Part shown: one piece after another, positions 8,225 through 17,254 of the stretch
How the letters are laid out: the number at the start of each line of letters is the position of its first letter
How positions within the stretch are numbered: the stretch's first letter is position 1
Assembly (NCBI RefSeq): GCF_002754245.1
Contig: NZ_PEEX01000001.1
Coordinates: forward strand, 2,894,001-2,958,000
DNA from: Chryseobacterium sp. 52
Lineage (GTDB): Bacteria > Bacteroidota > Bacteroidia > Flavobacteriales > Weeksellaceae
DNA length: 64,000 nucleotides
Direction of reading: 5' to 3'
Notes under the pieces: model-generated
What the model saw: the letters and a program-made list of their open reading frames with translations, nothing else
Database searches by the model: none
Told to the model about the DNA's origin: nothing
Program-made: the position numbers and the translations under genes

Positions 8225-8248
8225 ATAATATATTTAATGTTACTTAAA

Positions 8249-9433
8249 TTATTTCCTTACAAAACTTGCAACATCCTCCTCAGAAACAGTGTTTCCGCCA
8301 AGAATAATTAATCTTTCCACAACATTTCTCAATTCTCTGATATTTCCGGTCCATGAAAGGACTTTAAGCGCATCAATTGCTTTATCTTCAAATTTTTTCA
8401 TAGCAGTACCATGTTCATCGGCAATCATACCGGAAAAATGCTCTACTAATAAGCTGATGTCATCTTTTCTGTCATCCAATGGCGGAACATAGATTTCAAT
8501 CACAGAAAGCCTGTGATAAAGGTCTTCCCTGAATTTTCCTTCTTCAATCTCCTTCTGCATGTTTTTGTTCGTAGCCGCAATGACCCTTACATCAACTTTT
8601 ATTTCCTTATCACTTCCCACAGGAGAAACTTTGCTTTCCTGCAATGCTCTCAATACTTTAGCCTGAGCAATCAGACTCATATCTCCGATCTCATCCAAAA
8701 AGATAGTACCACCATTTGCCTGTTCAAATTTTCCTTGCTTATCTTTAATAGCCCCTGTAAAAGAACCCTTTACATGTCCGAAAAGTTCAGATTCAATAAG
8801 CTCAGAAGGGATAGCCGCACAGTTTACCTCAATCATAGGACCTCTTGCACGCTCGCTTTGATTATGGATAGCATGAGCTACCAGCTCTTTTCCCGCACCA
8901 TTGGGTCCGGTAATCAAAACTCTGGCATCAGAGACCGCTACCTTTTCGATCATATCCTGGATCTTCTTCAAAGCAGGAGAATCACCGATCATCTGGTATT
9001 TTTTGTTGACCTTTCTTTTTAAGGTTTTATTTTCAGTTTGGAGATTTTTATTTTCCTTTTTCAGCGTTTCTTTGGTTAAAGCATTTTTTACGCTTGTAAT
9101 CAGCCTGTTGATATCGATAGGCTTGGAAATAAAGTCATATGCACCTTCCTTCAGGCAAGAAACAGCAGAATCGATGTCCGCGTGTCCGGAGATCATAATA
9201 AATGTAGTTTCAGGCTTTAATACCATACTTTGCTTTAAAAGTTCGGTACCTGAAAGTTTAGGCATCTTGATATCGGAAATCACTAATGCGAAATCTTCTT
9301 TTTCTATCTGTTTGTAGCCTTCAAGGCCATCTTCAGCGATAACAAATTCGTAATCGGTAAGTTCATCAGAAAGAATACTGTGTAATACTCCCGAGATTGC
9401 TTTTTCGTCTTCTACAATAAGGATTTTTTGCAT
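8249..9433 (-). CDS. NtrC-type response regulator (sigma-54 activator) lacking the Fis DNA-binding domain
   Basis: A 394-residue cytoplasmic regulator. The receiver domain (1-120) has acidic E8/D9, phospho-acceptor Asp54 in VISDIKMP and Lys104 in FISKPID. A coiled linker (120-145) follows, then the AAA+ sigma-54 interaction domain (145-394). That domain has Walker A GPNGAGKE (176-183), the GSFTGA loop (223-228), Walker B TIFLDEIGD (243-251) and the WTGNIRELRN end. The protein stops about 25 residues after this point, so the Fis-type HTH seen in canonical NtrC (about 460 residues) is absent. Activators without a DNA-binding domain are known (for example FlgR and Chlamydia CtcC). No histidine kinase is adjacent. 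Confidence 0.92.
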   Translation of the reverse strand: MQKILIVEDEKAISGVLHSILSDELTDYEFVIAEDGLEGYKQIEKEDFALVISDIKMPKLSGTELLKQSMVLKPETTFIMISGHADIDSAVSCLKEGAYDFISKPIDINRLITSVKNALTKETLKKENKNLQTENKTLKRKVNKKYQMIGDSPALKKIQDMIEKVAVSDARVLITGPNGAGKELVAHAIHNQSERARGPMIEVNCAAIPSELIESELFGHVKGSFTGAIKDKQGKFEQANGGTIFLDEIGDMSLIAQAKVLRALQESKVSPVGSDKEIKVDVRVIAATNKNMQKEIEEGKFREDLYHRLSVIEIYVPPLDDRKDDISLLVEHFSGMIADEHGTAMKKFEDKAIDALKVLSWTGNIRELRNVVERLIILGGNTVSEEDVASFVRK

Positions 9434-9438
9434 AGTTG

Positions 9439-9472
9439 CAAATTTAGATTTTTTGATTCAATTATTAGCAAA
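9439..9472 (-). promoter_or_regulatory. Bacteroidota-type promoter of the NtrC-like gene
   Basis: On the minus strand TTTG (9469-9472) lies 22 bases before TAAATTTG (9439-9446), an exact TAnnTTTG match. The -7 element ends 5 bases before the ATG, implying a very short leader or a leaderless message. Confidence 0.5.
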
Positions 9473-9489
9473 AACCATACCTAAAAATA

Positions 9490-10149
9490 CTATTTTGAGT
9501 AATCTCTTCTGCCGAAAATAGCAGACCCAACCCTTACAGAATTGGCACCGCATTCAATGGCAGTCGGGAAATCATCACTCATTCCCATAGATAAAGTTTC
9601 AAGTGTTTTTAACTGATTTAATTCATCAAAAAGCCTTTTTAATATTAAAAATTCCCCTTTTACCTGTTCTTCATCATCGGTAAACGTAGCCATTCCCATC
9701 AGTCCGGTGATTTCTGCATTGGGAAATCCTCCGTCAATATACTTTTGGAACAATGCCTTAGCCTCTGAAATTTCAAGTCCGAATTTGCTTTCTTCTGCAG
9801 CTATTTTTACCTGAAGGAGTACTTTAATGGTTCTGTTGTTCTTAACTGCTTCTTTACTGATTTCCATAAAAAGTTTCTCTGAATCAACACTTTGAATGGT
9901 GTTAATGAAAGGAGCGATATATTTTACTTTATTCGTCTGCAAATGGCCGATCAGGTGCCATTGGATATCATCAGGAAGAAGAGGGTATTTCTCCATAAGT
10001 TCCTGGACTTTGTTTTCACCAAAGACTTTTTGACCCAGATCATAGACTTCCTGAACAGCTTCAACCGGATGCGTTTTTGAAACGGCTACCAGCTGAACTC
10101 CCGCTGGGAGCTGATTCTTTATCGATGTATAGTTTTCTTTAATATCCAT
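9490..10149 (-). CDS. yggS: YggS/PLPBP family pyridoxal phosphate homeostasis protein
   Basis: A 219-residue cytoplasmic PLP-binding protein. The PLP lysine is Lys25 in LVAVSKTHP. Family blocks FGENKVQEL, WHLIGHLQTNK, LLQVKIAAEESKFGL, TGLMGMATF and the phosphate-binding end SMGMSDDFPTAIECGANSVRVGSAIFG are all present. It binds PLP without known enzyme activity and helps keep vitamin B6 and amino acid pools balanced. It lies upstream of the NtrC-like gene on the same strand but is separated by a promoter, so it is probably independent. A weaker -7-like GAAATTTG precedes its start. Confidence 0.95.
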   Translation of the reverse strand: MDIKENYTSIKNQLPAGVQLVAVSKTHPVEAVQEVYDLGQKVFGENKVQELMEKYPLLPDDIQWHLIGHLQTNKVKYIAPFINTIQSVDSEKLFMEISKEAVKNNRTIKVLLQVKIAAEESKFGLEISEAKALFQKYIDGGFPNAEITGLMGMATFTDDEEQVKGEFLILKRLFDELNQLKTLETLSMGMSDDFPTAIECGANSVRVGSAIFGRRDYSK

Positions 10150-10264
10150 AAGTGCAAATTTCTGAATTTTAAAAGCAAAAAACTAATAAATCTGTAAAAT
10201 AGTTGTACACTAGAAGTTTAAGCTTGACAATCATAAATACATTTTACATCAATACACCATACAA

Positions 10265-11131
10265 TTAATTCAATATATCATTAATCTTCGGATACTGTGA
10301 GATTTTTCTGAAGACAAACTTATTGCTTTTCTGAAGTTTTTCAATAAACATATCCAGCTCGTTAATAGAATCTGCGTCTCTCAGATACTGATCGTGGGTA
10401 AGAAAAACAAGGTGTCTTGAAGTTTTTTCCAGGTCATTATAGAAGATACTGTCTACCTTTTTAATCATGGCTTCATGGCTGCCTTTCAAAGTCATTTTTT
10501 GAGAAGGTCTCCATTCAAGATCCCAGCCGATTACTTTGTAGCCTGCTTTTTTAAGACCGTTTGCGGCATCTGTTGAGCTTTTAATATCCGTGACATTAAT
10601 ATTGTTCAGTCTCCAGATATTTCTGCCCGGAGTTCTTGCTATTTTATCATAAAGCTTAAGGCTGTCTCTGGCAATGTCAAAATCATGCACAACTGCATCC
10701 GTATTTTTATAAAAATCTGTGTATTTGTTATGAGCATGACTAAAGCTATGATTGGCCAGTTCGATCAATGGATTGGTTCTTAAAAGTTCCATGTCATCTT
10801 TCTGTCTCTTGCTTCCATAGGCATGTTTTCCTACGAGAAAAGCAGTGGCACACACATTTCTTTTATTTAAAATTTTAAGAAGATTTTCCGTTCCCTGATT
10901 AGGGCCGTCATCAAAAGTAAGGTAGATAATTCTTTTATCGGTTTCTACACTCTCATCATCTATTTTGGGGACCGTTTGTACGGTGGGATGTTCCTGTGAA
11001 GAGATTTTTTCAAACTCTTTCACATCAGTTTTGTTGTTACAGCCGTTGAATAGCGTTGAGGCCGCACTCATCAATGCAGTCATCCCAAGAAAAGTCATGT
11101 TTCTTGACTTTTCCCCAATTTTTTTTTTCAT
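10265..11131 (-). CDS. polysaccharide deacetylase (NodB domain) lipoprotein
   Basis: A 288-residue carbohydrate esterase family 4 protein. The N-terminus has a hydrophobic segment ending in a lipobox-like FNGC (Cys31), so it is probably a periplasm- or outer-membrane-facing lipoprotein. NodB motif 1 is TFDDGP (72-77, with Asp74 and Asp75), and motif 2 is HSFSH (metal ligands His128 and His132). The later RTPGRNIWRLN and VIGWDLEW segments correspond to motifs 3 and 4. It should remove N-acetyl groups from a cell-envelope glycan such as peptidoglycan or a surface polysaccharide; the exact substrate is unknown. It is monocistronic, with an AT-rich leader. Confidence 0.9.
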   Translation of the reverse strand: MKKKIGEKSRNMTFLGMTALMSAASTLFNGCNNKTDVKEFEKISSQEHPTVQTVPKIDDESVETDKRIIYLTFDDGPNQGTENLLKILNKRNVCATAFLVGKHAYGSKRQKDDMELLRTNPLIELANHSFSHAHNKYTDFYKNTDAVVHDFDIARDSLKLYDKIARTPGRNIWRLNNINVTDIKSSTDAANGLKKAGYKVIGWDLEWRPSQKMTLKGSHEAMIKKVDSIFYNDLEKTSRHLVFLTHDQYLRDADSINELDMFIEKLQKSNKFVFRKISQYPKINDILN

Positions 11132-11436
11132 AAAGATAATGGAGATTTAAATAGTTAAAAATCGTTAAAATATTGCTGAAATGTTAACAAATTATATGCC
11201 AGTATTTGTTAAATTTTTGCTTTTTAAGTTTATTTTAAGGACTTTATTTTAAAGCGTATTTTGAATAAAATAATAAGTCTGTAGATTATGTTTTCGTATT
11301 CTTTAATTTTAACATTTATAAATACTGAATCCGCCCGCTTTATGTGTTTGTATTGAGGTTTTATTATTCTTCCTGTAGTCGGGAATTATTTTAATCTGAT
11401 GAACCCGAAATATCTACTACAAGAAAAAAATCCGTA
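11132..11436. other. AT-rich intergenic region, nothing recognised
   Basis: About 305 bases between the deacetylase start and the DUF72 stop. It is strongly AT-rich, with poly-T stretches. A short plus-strand frame beginning at 11399 overlaps the DUF72 gene antisense and has no coding character. No hairpin with a T tract was seen. Confidence 0.4.
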
Positions 11437-12165
11437 TTACTCTAAGTTTTCTTTTAAGAATAGTGAATTTTTAATTGCAGCAGTGCCCCAGGTATTATTG
11501 AAAAATATAAATGTCTTCCTTTCAGAATGTTTAATTTTTTCCGCAAGGACCTCAATAAACTCTTTACTGTACTCTGATTTGTAGAGAATAGGTTTTCCAT
11601 GGAGCCTGTAATAGAGAATTTCAGGATGGTTAATGATTATATCTTCCGGTAGATCACCGGGAAAGCTAACTCCTGAAAAAACAATATTATTTGCTTTTAA
11701 AAGGCTGAAGATGTCATTGTTCCACCAGGATTCATGACGAAATTCAATAACATTTATAAAATTAAAATCAAGGTTATTCAGGATCAGGTCAATGTTTTCC
11801 TGCGATTTTTTGAAAGAAGGCGGGAACTGATACAGAAATCCGGCAAGCTTTTCTTTTAAATAAGTCTGAAGGTGTGTACAGAATTCTGAAATTTCTTCTT
11901 TAGATTCTTTCAGTCGTTTTTCATGGGAAATAGCTTTCGGAATTTTAATAAAGAATTTAAAATAATCAGGTGTTTCCTCATACCATTTTAAAAGTGTTTT
12001 AGCAGTAGGCTTCCTGTAAAATGTAGAATTGATTTCTACAGCATTGAAAACCTGTGCATATAAAGTAAGAAAGTCTTTACTTTGGGCGTTTTCAGGATAT
12101 AACGACCCTTTCCAGTCGTTATTATAAAACCCCGAACATCCAATGTAAAGACTTTCTCTTTTCAT
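11437..12165 (-). CDS. DUF72 (YecE-like) domain protein
   Basis: A 242-residue TIM-barrel-type protein. The blocks YIGCSGFYNNDWKG, FNAVEINSTFYRKP, YFKFFIKIPKAISH, LAGFLYQFPPSFK, VIEFRHESWW and YYRLHGKP define DUF72/YecE. No biochemical function is established; a nuclease or sugar-isomerase-like fold has been suggested for the family. It starts 8 bases after the copA stop codon on the same strand, so it is probably the second gene of that transcript. Why it travels with a copper pump is not clear and may be coincidental. Confidence 0.9.
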   Translation of the reverse strand: MKRESLYIGCSGFYNNDWKGSLYPENAQSKDFLTLYAQVFNAVEINSTFYRKPTAKTLLKWYEETPDYFKFFIKIPKAISHEKRLKESKEEISEFCTHLQTYLKEKLAGFLYQFPPSFKKSQENIDLILNNLDFNFINVIEFRHESWWNNDIFSLLKANNIVFSGVSFPGDLPEDIIINHPEILYYRLHGKPILYKSEYSKEFIEVLAEKIKHSERKTFIFFNNTWGTAAIKNSLFLKENLE

Positions 12166-12173
12166 GATTTTCT

Positions 12174-15032
12174 TTATTTTACATCCGCATCCAGATCTAC
12201 AGAGTTTAACCGAAGTGAGTTCAGAATAACAGACAGAGAACTTACACTCATTGCTGCTGCTGCAATCATAGGAGATAATAATATTCCAAAGAAAGGATAC
12301 AATAACCCTGCCGCTACCGGAATGCCTAATACATTATAGATAAAGGCAAAAAACAGATTTTCTTTGATGTTTTTAAGAAGCTTTTCGCTCAGTAATTTAG
12401 CCTTTGCGACCCCTAAAATATCGCCCTTCAACAATGTGATTTCTGCACTTTCCATAGCCACATCGGTTCCGGTTCCCATAGCAATTCCCACGTTAGACTG
12501 CGCCAGAGCAGGGGAGTCATTGATTCCGTCTCCGGTCATAGCCACGATTTTGCCTTGCTGCTGCAATTTTTTAACCTCATTGAGCTTGTCTTCCGGAAGA
12601 CAGCCTGCTTTGTAATGTGTTATTCCTAATTCATCAGCTACGGCTTTAGCAGTGTGCTCGTTATCTCCGGTCATCATAATAACATCAATTCCTTCATTCA
12701 TCAGACGCTGAACTGCTTTTTTGGAAGTGTCTTTAATCTTATCGGTAAAACTGATGAAGCCTAATACCGTTTTATCCTGCGCAACATAAGAGATGGTATG
12801 CGCCTTTGACTGTACTTCAACCGCTTTTTCTTTTAATTCCTGAGGAACAGACAGGTTGTTTGAAGTTAGCATACTTTCATTACCTAAATACACTGTTTTT
12901 CCATTGATATTTCCCTGAACTCCTTTTCCAGAGATATTTTCAAATTGGTCTACTTTTTCTGTTTTTAAATTCTCTTCTTTTGCTTTTTTGATGACTGCAT
13001 TAGAGAGTGGGTGTTCTGAATTTTGATTCAGTGAAAACGCAAGTTGTAAAATTTCATTTTTGGTTCCGCTTCCTGAGGTTTCAATATATTCTACAGATGG
13101 TTTTCCCTCTGTTAAGGTTCCTGTTTTATCTGTGATCAGAACATTTACTTTATGCATCTGTTCCAGTGCTTCTGCATTTTTGATCAGGATGCCGCTTTTT
13201 GCTCCTTTTCCGATTCCTACCATCAGAGACATTGGTGTTGCAAGACCAAGGGCACATGGACAGGCTACAATAAGAACGGCAACAGCATTCACGAACGCAA
13301 ATAAACTTCTCTTTCCTTCCGGTCCGAAAAACTGCCATAAAACAAAAGTAAGAACAGCAATAAGGATCACAACCGGAACAAAAACTTTGGAAACTTTGTC
13401 GGTCAGTTTTTGTATCGGGGCTCTGCTTCGGCTGGCTTCATTGACCATTTTAATGATCTGTGAAAGAAGAGTTTCATCGCCTACTTTTTCAGCTTTCATA
13501 ATGAATACCTTATTTCCATTAATCGTTCCTGAAGAAACCTTATCATCTGTGTTTTTCTCTACAGGGACAGGTTCTCCCGTGATCATGCTTTCATCTACCA
13601 GAGAGTTTCCTTCTGTGATCTTTCCGTCAACAGGGATTTTCTCACCAGGTTTTACTTTCAAAAAGTCTCCAATTTTCACCTGGGAAAGCAATACTTTCTT
13701 TTCTTCTCCATTGACGATAAGATTGGCTTCGTCAGGAGAAAGATTCATCAACTCTTTAATGGCATTTCCCGTTTTTTTATGAGCTGCGGCTTCCATTAAT
13801 TGACCTAAGATCACCAGGGTCAGAATCACACAGACTGCTTCAAAATACAATGGAATTTCGTGATTGTGTCCCCGTATTTCATGAGGAATGATATCCGGAA
13901 AAGCCAAAGCTGCAATACTGAAGATAAATGCTGCCGCTACCCCTAAAGCAATCAGGCTGAACATATTTAAATTCCATGTTTTGAATGAAACCCAGCCTCT
14001 TTTTAACAGAAACCACCCCGAATAGAACATAACGGGAAGTGTAAGGGCAAGTTCTATAAATGCCTGAATCTTATGGGAAAAAGGGAAATTGATGAACATT
14101 CCGCCCATCGAAAGGATGAAAACAGGAATGGTAAACGCAAGAGAAATAATGAATTTCCTTTTTAAAATATTGTACGTTTCATCTTCTTCACCGTCACCAT
14201 TGTCGGGCATTCTTACCAGATCCATTCCGCAGATAGGGCAGTCGCCGGGTTCATCACGGATAATTTCCGAATGCATAGGGCAGGTATATTTTACCGTTTT
14301 CTTTTCCGGATATTTTACCAGATCCATTCCGCAGACCGGACAGCCTACATTGGAATCATAGGTTTTCTCACCTTCACAATACATGGGACAGTAATATTTT
14401 CCCGCCATATCGTCTGTAACTTTAGGTGCTTCATGATGATGACCATGGTCATGATGATGAGAATGCTGATTATTGTGAAAAGATGCATTTTTTACGAGAT
14501 CTTCAGTGATTTCTTCCAGATGCATATGGCAAACCGGACAGTCGCCTTTCTCGTTATAGACTTTGTCACCCTCACAAAACATCGGGCAGTAGTGTTTTCC
14601 AATGCTGTCTTTGAAGTTTTCAGGTAAATTAGAAGAAGAGTACGTGGGTTTATAATTGGGATCTTTAGCATGTTTTTCCTCGATAGGAACCAGATACATA
14701 TTACAATCCGGACATCTTTCGCCCTGTTTAAAGTATACTTTGTCACCTTCGCATTCCATCGGGCAGTAATATACTGATGAAGGGGAAACTCTGTCCTGAG
14801 GTTTTACAAATGTTTGTTCAGGTTTATCAGGGTCTTCCAGTCTGTATTTTCCTGCTTCTTCTAATGCATTATTTAAAACTGAAAGTTCAATGTCCTGATC
14901 TGAAGTGATGGTCGCTGTATTGTTTTCCAAATTGACATCTGCGGTAACTCCCTCAACGCTGTTGAGTTTTTCGGATATCTTTTTTTGACATCCGGAGCAG
15001 GTCATTCCGAGTATATTATATTGTCTTTGCAT
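12174..15032 (-). CDS. copA: copper-translocating P-type ATPase with enlarged metal-binding N-terminus
   Basis: A 952-residue P1B-type ATPase using ATG 15032; the longer frame would start at TTG 15062. The N-terminal HMA domain carries MTCSGC (Cys12 and Cys15). Four small Cys-rich modules follow at about 88-116, 148-174, 213-240 and 249-275, each of the form CPM...C/G-x-CPxCxM, the heavy-metal-binding domain type. A His-rich linker (HHHDHGHHH, about 190-200) separates the second and third. The catalytic core has [15 protein letters not shown] (phosphorylated Asp) and [10 protein letters not shown]. It exports Cu(I) from the cytoplasm. The putative copper-sensing AraC regulator lies 182 bases upstream. 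Confidence 0.95.
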   Translation of the reverse strand: MQRQYNILGMTCSGCQKKISEKLNSVEGVTADVNLENNTATITSDQDIELSVLNNALEEAGKYRLEDPDKPEQTFVKPQDRVSPSSVYYCPMECEGDKVYFKQGERCPDCNMYLVPIEEKHAKDPNYKPTYSSSNLPENFKDSIGKHYCPMFCEGDKVYNEKGDCPVCHMHLEEITEDLVKNASFHNNQHSHHHDHGHHHEAPKVTDDMAGKYYCPMYCEGEKTYDSNVGCPVCGMDLVKYPEKKTVKYTCPMHSEIIRDEPGDCPICGMDLVRMPDNGDGEEDETYNILKRKFIISLAFTIPVFILSMGGMFINFPFSHKIQAFIELALTLPVMFYSGWFLLKRGWVSFKTWNLNMFSLIALGVAAAFIFSIAALAFPDIIPHEIRGHNHEIPLYFEAVCVILTLVILGQLMEAAAHKKTGNAIKELMNLSPDEANLIVNGEEKKVLLSQVKIGDFLKVKPGEKIPVDGKITEGNSLVDESMITGEPVPVEKNTDDKVSSGTINGNKVFIMKAEKVGDETLLSQIIKMVNEASRSRAPIQKLTDKVSKVFVPVVILIAVLTFVLWQFFGPEGKRSLFAFVNAVAVLIVACPCALGLATPMSLMVGIGKGAKSGILIKNAEALEQMHKVNVLITDKTGTLTEGKPSVEYIETSGSGTKNEILQLAFSLNQNSEHPLSNAVIKKAKEENLKTEKVDQFENISGKGVQGNINGKTVYLGNESMLTSNNLSVPQELKEKAVEVQSKAHTISYVAQDKTVLGFISFTDKIKDTSKKAVQRLMNEGIDVIMMTGDNEHTAKAVADELGITHYKAGCLPEDKLNEVKKLQQQGKIVAMTGDGINDSPALAQSNVGIAMGTGTDVAMESAEITLLKGDILGVAKAKLLSEKLLKNIKENLFFAFIYNVLGIPVAAGLLYPFFGILLSPMIAAAAMSVSSLSVILNSLRLNSVDLDADVK

Positions 15033-15213
15033 GATCCTTGAATTTATAGTACAAATTTCCAAAATGAAACCGGAAGGCTGTTATAAATTTAAGGATAATA
15101 GTTATAGAATTTGGAGCGTGTTCTGAATGATAGCGTTTTTGAATGTTTTTATAAGAGCATACCGATAATCAAATCATAAATACTTCAATAAATGTTCACA
15201 AAAGTAACTACAC

Positions 15214-15774
15214 TCAAAAGCTATCCAGAGTCTTCCGTTGATGATCCTTCAGTTTTTTGAATTCTGTAGGGGTAAATCCGGTAATGTTACGGAATTGGGA
15301 AGAAAGATGCTGTACGCTTTTGTACCCTAGTTTTCCGGCAATTTCTGTAAGGGTAAATTCATTATACAGAAGCAGTTCTTTTACCTTTTCGATTTTATGA
15401 AGGATAAAAAACTGTTCCAGCGTAATATTTTCGTTCTGCGAAAAGGTTTTGGAAAGAGCGCTGTAATCTTTGTGGATCTTTGAGCTTAAAAATTCAGAAA
15501 GAAGAAAATTTTCATCGATATCTAACTCACTGATCTTGATAATGATCATGTTTTTGATCTTATCGACAAGCTGATGGGTAGAATCTTTAATTCTTTCAAA
15601 ACCTGTTTCCAGAAGATTATTCTCTATAACAATCATTTTTTCACTGGAAATTTCAGTCTCGGTCATGACTTCTCCCAGCGTTATAGAATTTATGGTTACC
15701 CCTGCTTCGTTGAATATTTTTTCCACTGCGGAAATGCAGCGGTTGCACACCATGTTTTTGATGAAAATTTTCAT
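15214..15774 (-). CDS. HMA-like domain fused to AraC-type helix-turn-helix; putative copper-responsive regulator
   Basis: A 186-residue fusion. Residues 1-75 look like a heavy-metal-associated domain, with MVCNRC (Cys10 and Cys13) followed by a beta-alpha-beta pattern. Residues 95-180 are an AraC double helix-turn-helix (FTLTEIAGKLGYKSVQHLSSQFRNITGFTPTEFKKL). Location immediately upstream of copA on the same strand suggests that it senses copper through the Cys pair and activates copA; this is inference. It overlaps the stop of the upstream thioesterase gene by 4 bases (ATGA), so the two share a transcript. Confidence 0.85.
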   Translation of the reverse strand: MKIFIKNMVCNRCISAVEKIFNEAGVTINSITLGEVMTETEISSEKMIVIENNLLETGFERIKDSTHQLVDKIKNMIIIKISELDIDENFLLSEFLSSKIHKDYSALSKTFSQNENITLEQFFILHKIEKVKELLLYNEFTLTEIAGKLGYKSVQHLSSQFRNITGFTPTEFKKLKDHQRKTLDSF

Positions 15775-16163
15775 GGTTGGTTCAGTCTGTCTTTTACAAA
15801 TTCAATCTGTGTTTTTCCGTGTGGTGCAGGATTTCCTTCGTTGTCCAGATTTACCATTACAATCTTATCAACAGTGATAATGGTTTGGTGAGTCATTTTG
15901 TTTCGTACATCACATTTTAATGTAACGGATGAAGAACCGAAGTGGGAAGCTTCAATGCCTATTTCTATAATATCTCCCTGCTTGGCTGAACTTACAAAAT
16001 TGATTTCTGAAATAAATTTGGTCACTACTTTTGTGTTTTCCAACTGAATAATGGCATAAAGCGCCGCCTCTTCATCAATCCACTGTAAAAGTCTTCCTCC
16101 AAAAAGTGAATGGTTAGGGTTCAGGTCTTCGGGTTTTACCCATTTTCTGGTATGATAGTTCAT
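15771..16163 (-). CDS. acyl-CoA thioesterase (hotdog fold)
   Basis: A 130-residue single-hotdog thioesterase. The signature NHSLFGGRLLQWIDEEAALYA carries the catalytic-loop Gly-Gly and the acidic helix of the YciA/BACH-type family. INFVSSAKQGDIIEIGIEA and VTLKCDVRNK follow as the core strands. It hydrolyses acyl-CoA to free acid and CoA in the cytoplasm; chain-length preference is unknown. It is the first gene of a two-gene transcript with the HMA-AraC regulator (4-base overlap) behind a near-ideal Bacteroidota promoter. Confidence 0.9.
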   Translation of the reverse strand: MNYHTRKWVKPEDLNPNHSLFGGRLLQWIDEEAALYAIIQLENTKVVTKFISEINFVSSAKQGDIIEIGIEASHFGSSSVTLKCDVRNKMTHQTIITVDKIVMVNLDNEGNPAPHGKTQIEFVKDRLNQP

Positions 16164-16182
16164 CTTTTAATAGTTTACCTTA

Positions 16183-16214
16183 CAAATTTAGTGTTAAAAA
16201 CTGGGTTTATCAAA
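16183..16214 (-). promoter_or_regulatory. canonical Bacteroidota promoter for thioesterase/HMA-AraC operon
   Basis: On the minus strand TTTG (16211-16214) is followed after exactly 20 bases by TAAATTTG (16183-16190). Both elements match the Bacteroidota -33/-7 consensus, with spacing in the 19-21 range. This is the best promoter match seen in the window. Confidence 0.65.
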
Positions 16215-16258
16215 GAAACAGTATTTACTGATGTAAAAGAAATGATTCATTTTCTCAA

Positions 16259-16669
16259 TCATATTTTCTTGGAACGCATGGCTTTTACCTTTTTTATGGC
16301 ATCATCGTTTGAAAACTGTTCGTATTCTTTGCTCTCAACAGGGAAAATAGCAACTTTTTCATCTTCATTGTGATGGATCCCAAATCCATAGCGTTTGGCT
16401 AATGGAGAAGATCTGAGACAGGGTTGTCCTTTAGAAAAAAACGCTATTCTGGCGTGTTGTTTTTCGGTTTCTGAAATGTCATTTTTTACGGCGTAGCATT
16501 CAAACACAATATCATCCGAAGTGTACTGATAAGGGCTTTTTATGAGACGTTCATACTGAAGATGAGCCAGTGTTTCTGTTTTCTTTTCAGGTGGTATCTC
16601 TGCCTGGGAAACGGGGCAGTCCCCGGCAACCTCAATGAAGGTATTGATGTAATTGGTCGTATGCTTCAT
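16259..16669 (-). CDS. DUF6157 family protein
   Basis: A 136-residue protein when started at ATG 16669. This start gives the family-typical beginning MKHTTNYINTFIEVAGDCP; the longer frame to 16735 adds an unlikely hydrophobic extension. Conserved stretches are YERLIKSPYQYTSDDIVFE, FFSKGQPCLRSSPLAKRYGFGIHH and the Lys-rich end. These fit the DUF6157 family, whose function is unknown. Two conserved Cys and the GIHH motif could be a binding site, but this is speculation. It stands 72 bases after a small XRE regulator on the same strand. Confidence 0.75.
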   Translation of the reverse strand: MKHTTNYINTFIEVAGDCPVSQAEIPPEKKTETLAHLQYERLIKSPYQYTSDDIVFECYAVKNDISETEKQHARIAFFSKGQPCLRSSPLAKRYGFGIHHNEDEKVAIFPVESKEYEQFSNDDAIKKVKAMRSKKI

Positions 16670-16741
16670 ATATAATAGGATATACGTAAAAGTAAACATA
16701 TACATGGAAAAATCAAAATAGACCCGATCTTTCAATTCATA

Positions 16742-16945
16742 TTATTCCCGGAATTCTAAGATATCTCCGGGTTGGCAGTCCAGTGCTTTGCATATAGCAT
16801 CAAGCGTAGTGAAACGGATGGCTTTGGCTTTTCCTGTTTTGAGATTGGATATATTGGATAAGGTAAGATTTATTCTTTCTGAGAGCTCGTTTAATGACAT
16901 TTTTCTTTTCGCCATCATCACATCAAGGTTTATTATAATAGGCAT
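16742..16945 (-). CDS. small XRE-family (YozG-like) helix-turn-helix regulator
   Basis: A 67-residue protein that is almost entirely a Cro/CI-type helix-turn-helix: MAKRKMSLNELSERINLTLSNISNLKTGKAKAI, then LDAICKALDCQPGDILEF. This is the YozG pattern. Such regulators often sit beside a DUF2975 membrane protein, but none is present here. The target is unknown. Possible co-transcription with the DUF6157 gene downstream. Confidence 0.88.
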   Translation of the reverse strand: MPIIINLDVMMAKRKMSLNELSERINLTLSNISNLKTGKAKAIRFTTLDAICKALDCQPGDILEFRE

Positions 16946-17254
16946 AGGAGTGTATTTATCATTTTTAATGACTATTTAAAAGTTTATTTGTGTAAATTTT
17001 TATTATGTTAACTAACTTTAACTTATGCAATTTACAATAAATATTTATTTAATGACAATGTTTTTTTATTGTTAATCAATAAAAATAAGAGGTGTATTCA
17101 ACACGCTGTGATAAATGCTTAAAAAAAAGCTTTGATTTAAGATATTAAATTGTATCTTGCATACGTTTATATGTGGAATCAATATTTGTTCATTAATTTA
17201 TGTTGCTTTTCTCTTATATACCAAATTTTTATTAATTTATAATTTTTATTTAAA
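16946..17254. promoter_or_regulatory. long AT-rich leader region upstream of the RRM protein gene
   Basis: About 309 bases between the divergent XRE gene and the RRM gene. It is AT-rich with several T tracts. TTGTATCTTGC (about 17150-17160) resembles a relaxed -7 element, which would leave a 5' untranslated leader of about 90 bases. Long leaders are usual for cold-inducible RNA-binding proteins, but no defined riboswitch fold is recognised. Confidence 0.35.

Noticed and set aside
8513..9317. Plus-strand frames of 169 and 138 codons opposite the NtrC-like gene
   Set aside because: Antisense to a gene with complete catalytic motifs; composition (Phe/Ser/Leu-rich) is typical of shadows.
11399..11584. 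61-codon plus-strand frame
   Set aside because: It overlaps the DUF72 gene antisense for most of its length and has no support.
13060..13782. Plus-strand 240-codon open frame opposite copA
   Set aside because: It is exactly antisense to the well-defined CopA reading frame, Ser/Pro/Ile-rich as expected of an antisense shadow, and has no domain.
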